Positions 1 to 7,078 of a DNA stretch of 7,224 nt are shown here, one piece after another. Position 1 is the stretch's first letter. Each line of letters begins with the position of its first letter. Source of the stretch: an uncultured Actinomycetes bacterium (lineage in GTDB: Bacteria > Actinomycetota > Actinomycetes > S36-B12); contig CALGTB010000320.1 in assembly GCA_937902285.1 (NCBI GenBank), positions 1 to 7,224 of the forward strand, in the 5' to 3' direction. A program made the translations under genes and the position numbers. The notes under the pieces are model-generated. The model did not search any database, was not told the origin of the DNA, and saw only the letters and a list, made by a program, of their open reading frames with translations.

Positions 1-1243
1 GCCTTGCGCAGCCGCAGGAAGATGATCGGCGACTCGTCCTCGGGCTCGAGGCAGACCAGCAGCACGACGGGAGCGGACTCCAGGGAGTCGTACGACACGT
101 GCACGGGCGAGCCGGCGACCACGGAGGCCAGGAGGGCCGCCTCCTCGTCGGATGCCAGGCGGCTGCGGAAGTCGATGGAGTCGCTGCCGAGCAGGACCCG
201 TGCGAAGCGGGCGTAGGCGTAGGCGTCCTCGACCGTGCTGCGGCCGCCGACGAGCACGCCGGTGCGGCCACGAGCGGCCTCGAGTCCGCGGGCCGCGACC
301 CCGATGGCCTCCGGCCAGGACGCGGCGCGCAGCTCGCCGTCCTCGCGGACCATGGGCGTCGTGAGGCGTCCCTCGGTGAGGTAGGGGAAGGCGAAGCGAC
401 CCTTGTCGCAGTTCCATTCCTCATTGACCGCCGGGTCGTCCCAGGCGAGGCGTCGGGTGACGACGCCGCGGCGGTAGTCGGTGCGGAGCGAGCAGCCGCT
501 GGCGCAGTGCTCGCAGGCGGTCGGGGTGGACACGAGGTCGAACGGGCGCGACCGGAAGCGGTACGCGGCGCTGGTGAGGGCGCCGACCGGGCAGATCTGC
601 ACGGTGTTGCCGGAGAAGTAGGAGTCGAACGGCTCGTCGGCGGCGGTGCCGACCTGCTGCTTGGCGCCCCGCTCGAGCAGCTCGATCATCGGGTCGCCCG
701 CGATCTGGTCGGCGAAGCGGGTGCAGCGGGCGCACGACACGCAGCGCTCGCGGTCGAGGAGGATCTGGGCGCTCACGTTGATCGGCTTGTCGAACGTGCG
801 CTTCTCGCCGGTGAACCGGCTCTCCGGCCGTCCGACCGACATCGCCTGGTTCTGCAGGGGGCACTCGCCGCCCTTGTCGCACACGGGGCAGTCGAGCGGG
901 TGGTTGAGGAGCAGGAACTCCATGACCCCCTCCTGCGCCTCGCGGGCCACGTCGGACGAGAGCTGGGTGCGCACCTTCATGCCGTCGGAGAGCACCTGGG
1001 CGCACGCCGGCTGCGGCTTGGGCATGCCCTCGACCTCGATGAGGCAGGCGCGGCACGCGGCGACCGGATCGAGCAGGGGGTGGTCGCAGAAGCGGGGCAC
1101 CTCGATGCCGAGGAGCTCGGCCGCGCGGATGACGAGGGTTCCCTTGGGAACGCGCATCTCCACGCCGTCGACCTCGACCCCGATGGTGTCGACGGGCACG
1201 TCGACGTCGGTGCCGGGGGTGCTGCCCGAGTTGCCGGTGATGG

Positions 1244-1247
<4 letters not shown>
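1..1247 (-). CDS. nuoG: NADH-quinone oxidoreductase subunit G, 5' part (cut by left window edge)
   Basis: This is the large iron-sulfur subunit of the peripheral arm of complex I; it carries electrons from NuoF/NuoE towards NuoB. 415 codons are visible with no stop before the edge; family members in this group are roughly 800 residues, so about half is present. An N-terminal 2Fe-2S ferredoxin domain has C54, C65, C68 and C82. The 4Fe-4S domain with the unusual His ligand has H116, C120, C123 and C129 (HPLDCPVCDKGGEC). The next 4Fe-4S site has C169, C172, C175 and C219 (CVSCARC ... ICPVGAL). The start of the molybdopterin-oxidoreductase-like region carries C245, C248, C252 and C280, the ligands of the extra N7 cluster. 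The ATG overlaps the nuoF stop by 4 bp (ATGA), which suggests translational coupling; a modest GGGAG lies 10 nt upstream. The first 25 or so residues are low-complexity and probably a flexible leader. No frameshift was seen on reading through. Confidence 0.96.
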
Positions 1248-2548
<1,301 letters not shown>

Positions 2549-2551
2549 CGG

Positions 2552-3214
2552 TCAGCCCTCCTGTCCGGCGGTCGGGATGCCCGGCGCGGCCATGCCGCGC
2601 TCCTTGGCGACGGTGAGTCCCGCGAGCATCTTCGCGTCGACCGGGGTGCCCTCGGCGGCCAGGCCGTCGTCCGGGAACGCGAGCGTGTGCTCGGTCGCGC
2701 GGAAGTCGCGGATGACGGGGCCACGGGTGGACCGCACCTCCTCGCCGCGGGCGAGCCGGTCGACGATGTCGATGGCCGACGCCGGCGTGACGTCGTCCAT
2801 GAACTCCCAGTCGACGGTCATGACCGGGGCGTGGGTGCAGGCGGCCTGGCACTCGATGCGCTCGAGCCAGAAGGCACCGTCGTCGGTCGCCGCATCGTGG
2901 CCGACGCCCAGTCGCTCGCTCAGCGCCGAGTAGACGGCGTCGCCGCCCAGGAGGCCGCAGAGGGTGTTCGTGCACACGCCGATGTGGTGCGTCCCGACCG
3001 GCTGCCTCTTGTACATCGTGTAGAAGGTCGCGACGGCGGTGACCTCGGCGGGCGTGATGCCCAGCACGTCGGCGCACGCGTTGATGCCGTCGACGGCGAC
3101 CTCGCCCTCGACGCTCTGGACCAGGTGCAGCATCGGCAGCAGCGCGGAACGCGGCTGCGGATAGCGCGACGCCAGCTGCCGCATCTGCTCGCGGGTGCTC
3201 TCGCTGATTGACAT
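2552..3214 (-). CDS. nuoE: NADH-quinone oxidoreductase subunit E (2Fe-2S, N1a)
   Basis: NuoE is the 24 kDa-type subunit that packs against NuoF and holds the off-path 2Fe-2S cluster N1a. The thioredoxin-like fold carries the four ligands as C81 and C86 (GVCTNTLC) and C122 and C126 (ECQAAC). The family stretch VATFYTMYKRQPVGTHHIGVC precedes and includes the first Cys. I chose the ATG at 3214, giving 220 residues, because GGAG stands 9 nt upstream and MSISESTREQMRQLASRYP aligns with the usual family N-terminus; an in-frame TTG at 3244 would add 10 residues and overlap nuoD. It lies 19 bp after the nuoD stop and 3 bp before nuoF. The C-terminal part from about residue 160 (RSTRG onward) is a tail beyond the cluster domain; in my recollection similar tails occur in other actinobacterial NuoE proteins. 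It is rich in small residues and its role is unknown to me. Confidence 0.97.
   Translation of the reverse strand: MSISESTREQMRQLASRYPQPRSALLPMLHLVQSVEGEVAVDGINACADVLGITPAEVTAVATFYTMYKRQPVGTHHIGVCTNTLCGLLGGDAVYSALSERLGVGHDAATDDGAFWLERIECQAACTHAPVMTVDWEFMDDVTPASAIDIVDRLARGEEVRSTRGPVIRDFRATEHTLAFPDDGLAAEGTPVDAKMLAGLTVAKERGMAAPGIPTAGQEG
2556..2562 (-). promoter_or_regulatory. Strong ribosome binding site of nuoF, inside the 3' end of nuoE
   Basis: AGGAGGG on the minus strand, 7 nt before the GTG at 2548. It is the best Shine-Dalgarno match of the operon and decides the GTG start, since no ATG is available in a sensible position. It lies in the last codons of nuoE, so ribosomes finishing nuoE pass over it. 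Confidence 0.8.
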
Positions 3215-3223
3215 GTCCCTTAT

Positions 3224-3227
3224 CTCC
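3224..3227 (-). promoter_or_regulatory. Ribosome binding site deciding the nuoE start
   Basis: GGAG on the minus strand in the 19-bp nuoD-nuoE gap, 9 nt before ATG 3214. It favours this ATG over the in-frame TTG at 3244, which would lie inside the nuoD coding end and has no comparable purine tract. Confidence 0.6.
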
Positions 3228-3233
3228 GCTTCA

Positions 3234-4610
3234 CTACCGGTCAACGCCGCCCATGACCGGGTCGATGCTGGCGACGGCGGCGATGATGTCCGAGATCATG
3301 CCGCCCTCGCTCATGGCCGCCACCGCCTGCAGGTTGGTGAACGACGGGTCACGGAAGTGCACACGGTAGGGGCGCGTCCCGCCCGAGCTCACCAGGTGGC
3401 AGCCGAGCTCGCCCTTGGGTGACTCGACCGCCGTGTAGACCTGGCCGGCCGGCACGCGGAAGCCCTCGGTGACCAGCTTGAAGTGGTGGATCAGGGCCTC
3501 CATCGACTCGGCCATGATCTCCTTGATGTGCTCAGGCGAGTTGCCCTGCCCATCGCTGCCGATCGACAGCTTCGACGGCCAGGCGATCTTCTTGTCGGCG
3601 ATCATCACCGGGCCCGGACGCAGGCGGTCGAGGCACTGCTCCACGATGTTGAGCGACTCCGTCATCTCCTGGATGCGGATGAGGAAGCGGCCGTACACGT
3701 CACTGGTCGTCGCGGTGGCGACGTTGAACTCGTAGTTCTCGTAGCCGCAGTAGGGCTGCGACTTGCGCAGGTCGTGCGGGAGCCCCGTCGCGCGGAGCAC
3801 GGGGCCGGAGATGCCCAGGGCCATGCAGCCGGTGAGGTCGAGGTAACCGATGCCGACGGTGCGGCCCATCCAGATGCTGTTGTCCACCAGTAGGTCGACG
3901 GTGTCCTTGAGCCGCTTGCGCAGCAGCGGGAGGGTGTCGCGAATCTTCTGGACGCCGTCCTCGGGGAGGTCCTGCGCGACGCCGCCCGGACGGACGTAGG
4001 CGCTGTTCATGCGCAGGCCCGAGACCATCTCGAAGATGTCGAGCACCAGCTCGCGCTCGCGGAAGCCGAACTCCATGGCCGTGAGCGCACCCAGCTCCAT
4101 GCCGCCGGTCGCCAGGGCGACGAGGTGGGAGGAGACGCGGTTGAGCTCCATCATCATCACGCGGATGACGGTGGCCCGCTCGGGGATCTGGTCGGTGACG
4201 TCAAGCGCCTTCTCGACCGCCAGGCAGTAGGCGGTCTCGTTGAACATCGGCGTGAGGTAGTCCATGCGCGTGACGAACGTGACGCCCTGCACCCAGGACC
4301 GGAACTCCATGTTCTTCTCGATGCCCGTGTGCAGGTAGCCGATGCCGCAGCGTGCCTCGGTGACGGTCTCGCCGTCGATCTCGAGGATGAGCCGGAGGAC
4401 GCCGTGCGTCGACGGGTGCTGCGGGCCCATGTTGACGACGATGCGGTCCTTCATGCCCTCGGGCGCCGCGGTGATCGTGTCCCAGTCGCCGCCGGCGACC
4501 GTGTAGATGCGGCCCTCGGTCGTGTCGTACGAGCCTGCGTAGGCGTCGGGAGCACCGGCCTCGGGGGTGGTGCCCCCGGCCGCCGCATAGGTGACGTTGT
4601 CGGTCGACAT
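3234..4610 (-). CDS. nuoD: NADH-quinone oxidoreductase subunit D (49 kDa type, quinone site)
   Basis: NuoD, related to the [NiFe]-hydrogenase large subunit but without the metal centre, forms the quinone-reduction cavity with NuoB next to cluster N2. The product is 458 residues. The signature NMGPQHPSTHGVLRL is at about 60-74 and GYLHTGIEK at 91-99. RMDYL at 115-119 supplies Y118, and H69 is its partner; the H-to-Y spacing of 49 equals that of the quinone-binding His38/Tyr87 pair of Thermus Nqo4, as I recall those numbers. PGGVAQDLP is at 208-216. About 55 residues of variable Ala/Gly/Asp-rich leader precede the conserved core. The start ATG shares one base with the nuoC stop (TGATG), and GGAGGT lies about 10 nt upstream inside nuoC. 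The same frame stays open upstream across nuoC to about 4781, but that extension is meaningless Arg/Pro-rich sequence, so I reject a longer protein. The stop is TAG. Confidence 0.98.
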   Translation of the reverse strand: MSTDNVTYAAAGGTTPEAGAPDAYAGSYDTTEGRIYTVAGGDWDTITAAPEGMKDRIVVNMGPQHPSTHGVLRLILEIDGETVTEARCGIGYLHTGIEKNMEFRSWVQGVTFVTRMDYLTPMFNETAYCLAVEKALDVTDQIPERATVIRVMMMELNRVSSHLVALATGGMELGALTAMEFGFRERELVLDIFEMVSGLRMNSAYVRPGGVAQDLPEDGVQKIRDTLPLLRKRLKDTVDLLVDNSIWMGRTVGIGYLDLTGCMALGISGPVLRATGLPHDLRKSQPYCGYENYEFNVATATTSDVYGRFLIRIQEMTESLNIVEQCLDRLRPGPVMIADKKIAWPSKLSIGSDGQGNSPEHIKEIMAESMEALIHHFKLVTEGFRVPAGQVYTAVESPKGELGCHLVSSGGTRPYRVHFRDPSFTNLQAVAAMSEGGMISDIIAAVASIDPVMGGVDR

Positions 4611-5314
4611 CAGTTGTACGACCTCCGCTGATCCGGGGGCGGGATGGTGCCGCCCTTGTACTCGACCGGGATGCCGCCGAGGGGGTAGTCCTTGCGCTGG
4701 GGATGGCCGGGCCAGTCGTCGGGCATCATGATGCGCGTGAGGGCCGGGTGCCCCTCGAACTCGATGCCGAAGAAGTCCCACGTCTCGCGCTCGTGCCAGT
4801 CGTTCGTCGGGTAGACCGCGACGATGGACGGGATGCGGGCGTCGTCGTCGGGAACGGATACCTCGACCCGCACGCGGCGGTTGTGGGTGATCGACAGGAA
4901 GTGGTAGACGGCGTGCAGCTCACGGCCCGTCTCGTGCGGGTAGTGGACGCCGCTGACCCCGGAGCAGAACTCGAAGCGGAGCGCAGGCTCGTCGCGCAGG
5001 GCGGTGACGAAGGCGACGAGGTGCTCGCGGCGCACGTGGTAGGTGATCTCGTCGCGGTAGACGACCACCTTCTCGATGGCCTCGGTGGCGGGCAGCCCGG
5101 CGTCGGCGAGGGCCAGCTCGAGCTCGTCCGTCGCCTCGTCGAACCATCCGCCGAAGGGGCGCGCGGTCGGGCCGGGCATGACGATCGGCTCGACCAGGCC
5201 GCCGAAGCCGCTGGTGTCACCCGAGCCGGCCACGCCGAACGCTCCGTTGCGGACGCCGATGATGTCGAGCTCGCGAACGCCCTCGGGGACGGCCCGCACT
5301 GAGGGGTCGCTCAT
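4610..5314 (-). CDS. nuoC: NADH-quinone oxidoreductase subunit C (30 kDa type)
   Basis: NuoC is a structural subunit of the quinone module that clamps NuoD and NuoB; it binds no cofactor. The 234-residue product has the family signature ERETWDFFGIEFEGHP at 175-190 followed by LTRIMMPDDWPGHPQRKDYPL, at about 192-212. The central YHFLSITHNRRVRVEV region at about 137-152 is also typical. The first 60 or so residues (Gly-rich, FGVAGSGDTSGFGG) are a leader of the kind I recall from actinobacterial NuoC, and the tail after DYPL is short. It starts at an ATG that overlaps the nuoB stop by 4 bp (ATGA), with GGGG/GAAGG purines about 8 nt upstream, and ends sharing one base with nuoD. NuoC and NuoD are separate proteins here, unlike the NuoCD fusion of E. 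coli. Confidence 0.98.
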   Translation of the reverse strand: MSDPSVRAVPEGVRELDIIGVRNGAFGVAGSGDTSGFGGLVEPIVMPGPTARPFGGWFDEATDELELALADAGLPATEAIEKVVVYRDEITYHVRREHLVAFVTALRDEPALRFEFCSGVSGVHYPHETGRELHAVYHFLSITHNRRVRVEVSVPDDDARIPSIVAVYPTNDWHERETWDFFGIEFEGHPALTRIMMPDDWPGHPQRKDYPLGGIPVEYKGGTIPPPDQRRSYN

Positions 5315-5865
5315 CGCATGAGCCCCTTCATCTCCAGGGTGGTGGGGGCCGAGAGCGCGATCGTCTCGAGCTCGGCCACCTCGGCGCGCCGATGAGCGCC
5401 CATCTTGGTGTCCTGGATCTTGTCGTGGAGCTTGAGGATCGCGTCGAAGAGCATCTCCGGACGCGGCGGGCACCCCGGCAGGTAGATGTCGACCGGGACC
5501 ACGTGGTCGACGCCCTGGACGATGGCGTAGTTGTTGAACATGCCGCCGCTCGAGGCGCAGACCCCCATGGCGATGACCCACTTGGGGCCGGGCATCTGGT
5601 CGTAGATCTGGCGCAGGACCGGGGCCATCTTCTGGCTGACGCGGCCGGCGACGATCATGAGGTCGGCCTGTCGCGGCGAGGCGCGGAAGACCTCCATGCC
5701 GTAGCGGGCGATGTCGTAGCGCGGGCCGCCGGCGGCCATCATCTCGATGGCGCAGCAGGCCAGGCCGAACGTCGCCGGCCACAGCGAGCCCTTGCGGGCA
5801 TAGCCGGCGAACTTCTCGACCGTGGTGAGGAGGACTCCGGACGGCAACTGCTCTTCGAGACCCAT
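5311..5865 (-). CDS. nuoB: NADH-quinone oxidoreductase subunit B (cluster N2)
   Basis: NuoB (PSST type) holds the terminal 4Fe-4S cluster N2, which hands electrons to the quinone bound at the NuoB/NuoD interface. The product is 184 residues. Cluster ligands are the tandem cysteines C37 and C38 (GLACCAIE), C103 (GVCASSGGMFNNY) and C132 (LPGCPPRPE), all intact. The N-terminal MGLEEQLPSGVLLTTVEKF and the SLWPATFGLACC stretch are highly conserved in actinobacterial homologues. The ATG at 5865 follows the nuoA stop by 10 bp, with GGAG 5 nt upstream. The stop overlaps the nuoC start by 4 bp. The C-terminal 35 residues after HDKIQDTKMG are variable. The protein lies on the cytoplasmic side, bound to the membrane arm near NuoA and NuoH. 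Confidence 0.98.
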   Translation of the reverse strand: MGLEEQLPSGVLLTTVEKFAGYARKGSLWPATFGLACCAIEMMAAGGPRYDIARYGMEVFRASPRQADLMIVAGRVSQKMAPVLRQIYDQMPGPKWVIAMGVCASSGGMFNNYAIVQGVDHVVPVDIYLPGCPPRPEMLFDAILKLHDKIQDTKMGAHRRAEVAELETIALSAPTTLEMKGLMR

Positions 5866-5875
5866 GGCTACTCCG

Positions 5876-6235
5876 TCAGTCCCACTCGAGTCCGCGCCGG
5901 CGCCACACGTAGGCGTAGACGACGAGGACGGTGATGATGAACAGGAACATCTCGGCCAGGCCGAAGATCGCGAGCTGGTCGAAGGCGACCGCCCACGGGT
6001 ACAGGAACACGATCTCGATGTCGAAGACGATGAAGAGCATCGCGGTCAGGTAGTACTTCACCGGGAAGCGCCCGCCGCCGATGGGCTGGGGCGTCGGCTC
6101 GATGCCGCACTCGTACGCGTCGTACTTCGCACGGTTGTAGCGCTTCGGCCCCGTGAACGACGCCACGGTCACCGAGAACACGGCGAACGCGAGAGCGAGA
6201 AGGCCGAGGACGAGGATGGGGGTGTAGACGTTCAA
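5876..6235 (-). CDS. nuoA: NADH-quinone oxidoreductase subunit A (membrane subunit), TTG start
   Basis: NuoA is a small membrane subunit of complex I near the quinone-channel entrance. Its 119 residues contain three hydrophobic segments, about 5-28, 62-83 and 88-110. Between the first two is the cytoplasmic loop with the conserved PKRYNRAKYDAYECGIEP (30-47, C43), and FDIEIVFLYPWAV (71-83) is the acidic family motif at the second helix. The start is TTG at 6235. An in-frame TGA lies five codons upstream with no ATG or GTG in between, so translation cannot begin further out; a GAGGAG stands 8 nt before the TTG; and MNVYTPILVLG matches the usual N-terminus of the family. The ATG at 6243 is out of frame and reaches a stop after three codons. 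It is the first gene of the operon and follows a probable promoter and Rex-type operator. Confidence 0.96.
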   Translation of the reverse strand: MNVYTPILVLGLLALAFAVFSVTVASFTGPKRYNRAKYDAYECGIEPTPQPIGGGRFPVKYYLTAMLFIVFDIEIVFLYPWAVAFDQLAIFGLAEMFLFIITVLVVYAYVWRRRGLEWD

Positions 6236-6243
6236 GCCCGCAT

Positions 6244-6249
6244 CTCCTC
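6244..6249 (-). promoter_or_regulatory. Ribosome binding site of nuoA
   Basis: GAGGAG on the minus strand, 8 nt before the TTG start of nuoA. It directly abuts an out-of-frame ATG (6243), which is too close to be served by it, so it supports the TTG. Confidence 0.75.
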
Positions 6250-6262
6250 ACGGTTTGCGCGA

Positions 6263-6280
6263 TTGTGAAGCACTTCACGA
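6263..6280. promoter_or_regulatory. Probable Rex operator (NADH/NAD+ responsive) of the nuo operon
   Basis: The plus strand reads TTGTGAAGCACTTCACGA. The Streptomyces Rex operator consensus is TTGTGAA-N4-TTCACAA; 13 of its 14 specified bases match, the exception being G for A at 6279. Rex is a repressor that binds when NAD+ is high relative to NADH and is released by NADH; the nuo operon is a known Rex target in Streptomyces. The site lies just downstream of the proposed -10 (6289-6294), over the start of the transcript and 28 bp before the nuoA TTG, a position suited to blocking transcription. A Crp/GlxR-type regulator (TGTGA-N6-TCACA) would also fit with one mismatch, but the AA...TT inner bases and the outer T favour Rex. 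Whether this genome encodes Rex cannot be seen here. Confidence 0.72.
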
Positions 6281-6288
6281 CCGACGAA

Positions 6289-6294
6289 AGCATA
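6289..6294 (-). promoter_or_regulatory. Candidate -10 element of the nuo promoter
   Basis: TATGCT on the minus strand fits the actinobacterial TANNNT -10 pattern in the 70-bp menG-nuoA gap. It would start transcription near 6282, directly at the Rex-type operator. No convincing -35 hexamer stands 16-19 bp upstream (that stretch is the end of menG), so the promoter may be weak or activator-assisted, and read-through from menG may also contribute, since no terminator-like hairpin with a T-tract is seen after menG. Confidence 0.5.
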
Positions 6295-6304
6295 GTGGGA
6301 ACCG

Positions 6305-6318
6305 GTCACGCCCGTGAC
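6305..6318. repeat. 14-bp inverted repeat over the menG stop codon, upstream of the nuo -10
   Basis: GTCACG-CC-CGTGAC is a perfect palindrome with 6-bp arms. It covers the menG stop codon and the bases before it, and falls where the -35 region of the nuo promoter would be. It has no T-tract, so it is a poor terminator. It could be a second operator or simply a product of GC-rich coding sequence. Confidence 0.4.
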
Positions 6319-7016
6319 ACCCCCGCCAGCCGCACCGCGCGGTGGAGCGCGACGATCCCGAAGGTCAGGTCGCGCCACTGCACGCGTCCCCATCCGGTCG
6401 CCGCGATGTCGGCCGCCAGGGCCCGCTGATCGGGCCACGCGCGGATCGACTCGGCGAGGTAGACGTAGGCCTCGGGGTTCGACGACGTGCGCCGGGCCAC
6501 CGACGGCAGGGCCTTCATGAGGTACTCGGAGTAGACGGTGCGCAGCGGCGCGCGGGTGGGGTGCGAGAACTCGCACACCACCAGGCGGCCGCCCGGGCGC
6601 ACGACGCGGGCCAGCTCGCGGAGCCCCGCCATGCGGTCGTGGATGTTGCGCAGGCCGAACGAGATGGTCGCTGCGTCGAAGGCCGCGTCGGCGAAGGGAA
6701 GGGCCATGCCGTCGCCGGCGACGAAGGGAAGGCCGGGCTGCCGGACCTTGCCGACGCGCAGCATTCCCAGCGAGAAGTCGGTGGGGACGACCATCGCCCC
6801 GGCCTCCTCGAACGGGACGCTGGACGTGCCCGTTCCGGCCGCCAGGTCGAGGATGCGCTCGCCGGGCTGCGGATCCACGGCCTCGACGACCAGCCGCCGC
6901 CACCGCCGCGTCTGCCCGAGTGCCAGCACGTCGTTGGTGATGTCGTATCGCTCGGCCACGTCGTCGAACATGGCGGCGACATCGGCGGGTGCCTTGTCCA
7001 GGTCTGCGCGGGCCAC
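6306..7016 (-). CDS. menG: Demethylmenaquinone methyltransferase (MenG/UbiE family)
   Basis: This SAM-dependent C-methyltransferase converts demethylmenaquinone to menaquinone, the last step of the pathway; in a Gram-positive actinobacterium without ubiquinone this is the expected substrate. The 236-residue protein has the first UbiE signature region as YDITNDVLALGQTRRW (24-39), SAM-binding motif I as LDLAAGTGTSS (56-66), D80 at the end of the second strand, and the second UbiE signature RVVRPGGRLVVCEFSHP (137-153). AFDAATISFGLRNIHD (112-127) is the typical post-motif strand. The start is GTG at 7016, with AGGA 7 nt upstream. It is divergent from the isochorismate synthase gene and 70 bp ahead of nuoA on the same strand, so quinone finishing and quinone reduction are physically linked. 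It is often annotated ubiE; menG is the appropriate name here. Confidence 0.94.
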   Translation of the reverse strand: MARADLDKAPADVAAMFDDVAERYDITNDVLALGQTRRWRRLVVEAVDPQPGERILDLAAGTGTSSVPFEEAGAMVVPTDFSLGMLRVGKVRQPGLPFVAGDGMALPFADAAFDAATISFGLRNIHDRMAGLRELARVVRPGGRLVVCEFSHPTRAPLRTVYSEYLMKALPSVARRTSSNPEAYVYLAESIRAWPDQRALAADIAATGWGRVQWRDLTFGIVALHRAVRLAGVSRA

Positions 7017-7023
7017 GCCGGAA

Positions 7024-7027
7024 TCCT
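7024..7027 (-). promoter_or_regulatory. Ribosome binding site of menG
   Basis: AGGA on the minus strand, 7 nt before the GTG at 7016. It supports the GTG start that gives the normal UbiE N-terminus. No clear TANNNT -10 for menG was found in the 62-bp divergent gap. Confidence 0.55.
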
Positions 7028-7045
7028 GTCACCCCACTGGACATG

Positions 7046-7057
7046 CCGCCCGGGCGG
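7046..7057. repeat. 12-bp perfect palindrome in the divergent menG / isochorismate synthase gap
   Basis: CCGCCCGGGCGG is self-complementary over 12 bases and sits in the middle of the 62-bp gap between the two divergent starts. It could be a shared operator, or chance in very GC-rich DNA; the symmetry does not extend to flanking bases. Confidence 0.35.
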
Positions 7058-7065
7058 TGGGCGCT

Positions 7066-7071
7066 TAGGCT
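7066..7071 (+). promoter_or_regulatory. Candidate -10 element for a leaderless isochorismate synthase transcript
   Basis: TAGGCT fits the TANNNT pattern and ends 7 bases before the GTG at 7079, the spacing expected when transcription starts at the first base of the start codon. No purine-rich ribosome binding site precedes that GTG, which agrees with leaderless translation, common in Actinobacteria. No clear -35 was seen. Confidence 0.45.
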
Positions 7072-7078
7072 CTCCCCC

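Noticed and set aside
3215..3244. Possible internal promoter TTGACC ... TAAGGG in the nuoD-nuoE junction
   Set aside because: The -35-like hexamer is reasonable, but the -10 candidate lacks the final T and most of the consensus, and the genes are only 19 bp apart within a continuous operon.
4781..5782. Upstream extensions of the nuoC and nuoD reading frames (to 5782 and 4781)
   Set aside because: These frames are open by chance inside the preceding gene. The added sequence is not conserved-looking, and proper starts with overlaps to the upstream stops exist at 5314 and 4610.
6263..6280. Crp/GlxR-type site reading (TGTGA-N6-TCACA) of the nuo operator
   Set aside because: It fits with one mismatch and is kept as an alternative, but the full Rex consensus, including AA/TT inner and T outer bases, and the known Rex control of nuo fit better.
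6305..6318. Terminator between menG and nuoA
   Set aside because: The hairpin is short and no T-tract follows on the minus strand; the bases after it contain the proposed -10 instead.
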